Shown here in pieces: positions 19,689 through 20,772 of a DNA stretch of 20,772 nt. Position numbers and translations under genes: made by a program. The stretch comes from JAWLBW01 sp041687475 (GTDB lineage: Bacteria > J088 > JAWLBW01). Numbering within the stretch: the stretch's first letter is position 1; every line of letters begins with the position of its first letter. The notes beneath the pieces are model-generated. The model was not told where the DNA came from. It was given only the letters and a program-made list of their open reading frames with translations, and made no database searches. The stretch spans positions 1-20,772 of the forward strand of contig JAWLBW010000045.1 of assembly GCA_041687475.1 (NCBI GenBank), read 5' to 3'.

Positions 19689-20772
19689 TGGCCAGGGCGA
19701 TGCCCTGACCGCCGCCGATGCAGAGCGAGCCCACGCCGCGCTTGAGGCCGCGGGCCTGCAGGGCGTGAATCAGCGTAACGATGATACGGTTGCCGCTGGC
19801 GCCGACCGGGTGACCGAGGGCAACGGCGCCGCCGTTGACGTTTACCTTGGCCGGGTCGATTTCGGGGCGTTCCTTGAGTACACCCAGCGATTGGGCGGCG
19901 AAGGCTTCGTTGAGCTCCCACAGGTCGACCGAGTCGTACGACCAACCGGCCTTTTCCATGACCTTGGGAATGGCGCGCGCGGGTCCGAGCCCCATGACGA
20001 TGGGCTCGAGGCCGGCCGAGGCGTAGGCCACGACGCGGGCGAGGGGCTTCAGGCCGAGCGATTTGACGGCCTTTTCGCCGGCGATGACCGTTGCCGAGGC
20101 GCCGTCGTTCACGCCGCTGGCGTTGCCGGCCGTGACGGTGCCGTCCTTCTTGAAGGCCGCGCGCAGCTTCGAAAGCGTATCCATCGGCGTTTCGACCGGG
20201 TCTTCGTCGGTATCGAAGATGATGGGGTCGCCCTTGCGCTGGGGCACGGGCACGCCCACGATTTCATCCTTGAAGCGACCTTCGCGAATGGCGGCGAGCG
20301 CCTTGTTGTAACTTTCGAAGGCGAAGCGGTCCTGGTCTTCGCGGCTGATGCCGTGGCGGCTGGCGACTTCCTCGGCTGTGATGCCCATGTGCACGTTTTC
20401 CATCGGGCAGGTAAGGCCGTAGGTCAGCAGGTCGACCACCTTGCTGTTGCCCATGCGGTAACCCTGACGGGCGTCGAGCAGGGCGTAGGGAATGCGGTTC
20501 ATGTTTTCCATGCCGCCGGCCACGATGACTTCGGCGTCGTCGAGCTTGATGGCCTGGGTCGCAAGGGCAATGGCCTTCATGCCGCTGCCGCACGCCTTGT
20601 TGATGGTCATGGCCGGCGTTTCCTCGGGAATGCCGGCGCGAATGGCGGTCAGGCGGGCCGGGTTCTGGTCGTTGCCGGCCTGCAGCACGCAGCCCATGAT
20701 GACTTCGTCGATACGGGCGGGCTCGACACCTGCGCGCTCGACGGCTTCCCTGATGGCGACCTTGCCCAGATC
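19675..20772 (-). CDS. Acetyl-CoA C-acetyltransferase (thiolase), N terminus outside the window
   Basis: A type II thiolase of which 365 codons are visible. The frame runs off the right edge after DLGKVAIREAVERAG, so roughly 30 N-terminal residues are missing. All catalytic motifs are present: nucleophilic Cys in NKACGSGMKA, GGMENMN, NEAFAAQ, the His in NGGAVALGHPVGASG and the second Cys in CIGGGQG. The enzyme condenses two acetyl-CoA to acetoacetyl-CoA or cleaves it, feeding polyhydroxybutyrate, the ethylmalonyl-CoA pathway or beta-oxidation. AtoB/PhaA-type specificity is likely from close motif agreement but not proven. It ends with ELV and a strong terminator. Confidence 0.93.
   Translation of the reverse strand, partial: DLGKVAIREAVERAGVEPARIDEVIMGCVLQAGNDQNPARLTAIRAGIPEETPAMTINKACGSGMKAIALATQAIKLDDAEVIVAGGMENMNRIPYALLDARQGYRMGNSKVVDLLTYGLTCPMENVHMGITAEEVASRHGISREDQDRFAFESYNKALAAIREGRFKDEIVGVPVPQRKGDPIIFDTDEDPVETPMDTLSKLRAAFKKDGTVTAGNASGVNDGASATVIAGEKAVKSLGLKPLARVVAYASAGLEPIVMGLGPARAIPKVMEKAGWSYDSVDLWELNEAFAAQSLGVLKERPEIDPAKVNVNGGAVALGHPVGASGNRIIVTLIHALQARGLKRGVGSLCIGGGQGIALAIELV

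Overview
The window is GC-rich, densely coded DNA from a Gram-negative bacterium. Four things point to an outer membrane: a TonB-dependent receptor, two small beta-barrel proteins ending in Phe, a lipobox lipoprotein and a membrane-anchored cytochrome c. Sigma70-type promoters, Shine-Dalgarno sites and intrinsic terminators are easy to read. No rRNA, tRNA or other phylogenetic marker is present, so I do not name a lineage. MeaA-type mutases and kinase/FGE-like fusions are known from Leptospirales, Myxococcota and some Proteobacteria, but that is only suggestive. I see no IS element, phage, CRISPR, toxin-antitoxin module or integration scar. This looks like chromosomal core and semi-core sequence.

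Layout, left (1-7,800). A possible minus-strand gene leaves at the left edge. Next come two small membrane-protein genes (DUF486 and DUF4112). Then follow a B12-dependent acyl-CoA mutase of the ethylmalonyl-CoA mutase type (meaA/ecm) and its G-protein chaperone meaB, with an intrinsic terminator between them. Converging on meaB is a two-gene minus-strand unit: an unknown 112-aa protein and a YyaL/DUF255-type thioredoxin-fold lipoprotein. Divergent from it is a MarC-family membrane protein, translationally coupled to a Mut7-C PIN-like/zinc-ribbon protein.

Middle (7,950-14,600). An unknown 156-aa gene shares a bidirectional terminator with a membrane-anchored monohaem cytochrome c. Two tandem paralogous outer-membrane beta-barrel genes follow. 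Each has its own terminator and a conserved TTGGCAGGCC promoter element, and they differ in an acidic, repeat-containing segment. Next are otsA (trehalose-6-phosphate synthase, with no otsB here) and a coupled pair: an ABC_sub_bind-type periplasmic binding protein followed by a membrane-anchored alpha/beta hydrolase.

Right (14,750-20,772). A TonB-dependent receptor lies downstream of a large Ser/Thr kinase with one membrane segment and a C-terminal FGE-like (C-type-lectin-fold) domain lacking the FGE catalytic cysteines. Upstream of these is a small cysteine-rich protein with a CRP/FNR-like palindrome before it, and an acetyl-CoA acetyltransferase running off the right edge. The thiolase together with meaA/meaB is consistent with acetyl-CoA or short-chain acyl-CoA metabolism (ethylmalonyl-CoA or related pathway). 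Crotonyl-CoA carboxylase/reductase is not in the window, so the full pathway is not demonstrated.

I did not find a clearly new multi-gene system. The best leads are the kinase with a degenerate FGE-like outer domain next to a TonB receptor, the beta-barrel paralogs with shared promoter elements and a large inverted repeat, and the orphan binding protein/hydrolase pair. Long open frames antisense to the real genes are codon-bias shadows and are left out.
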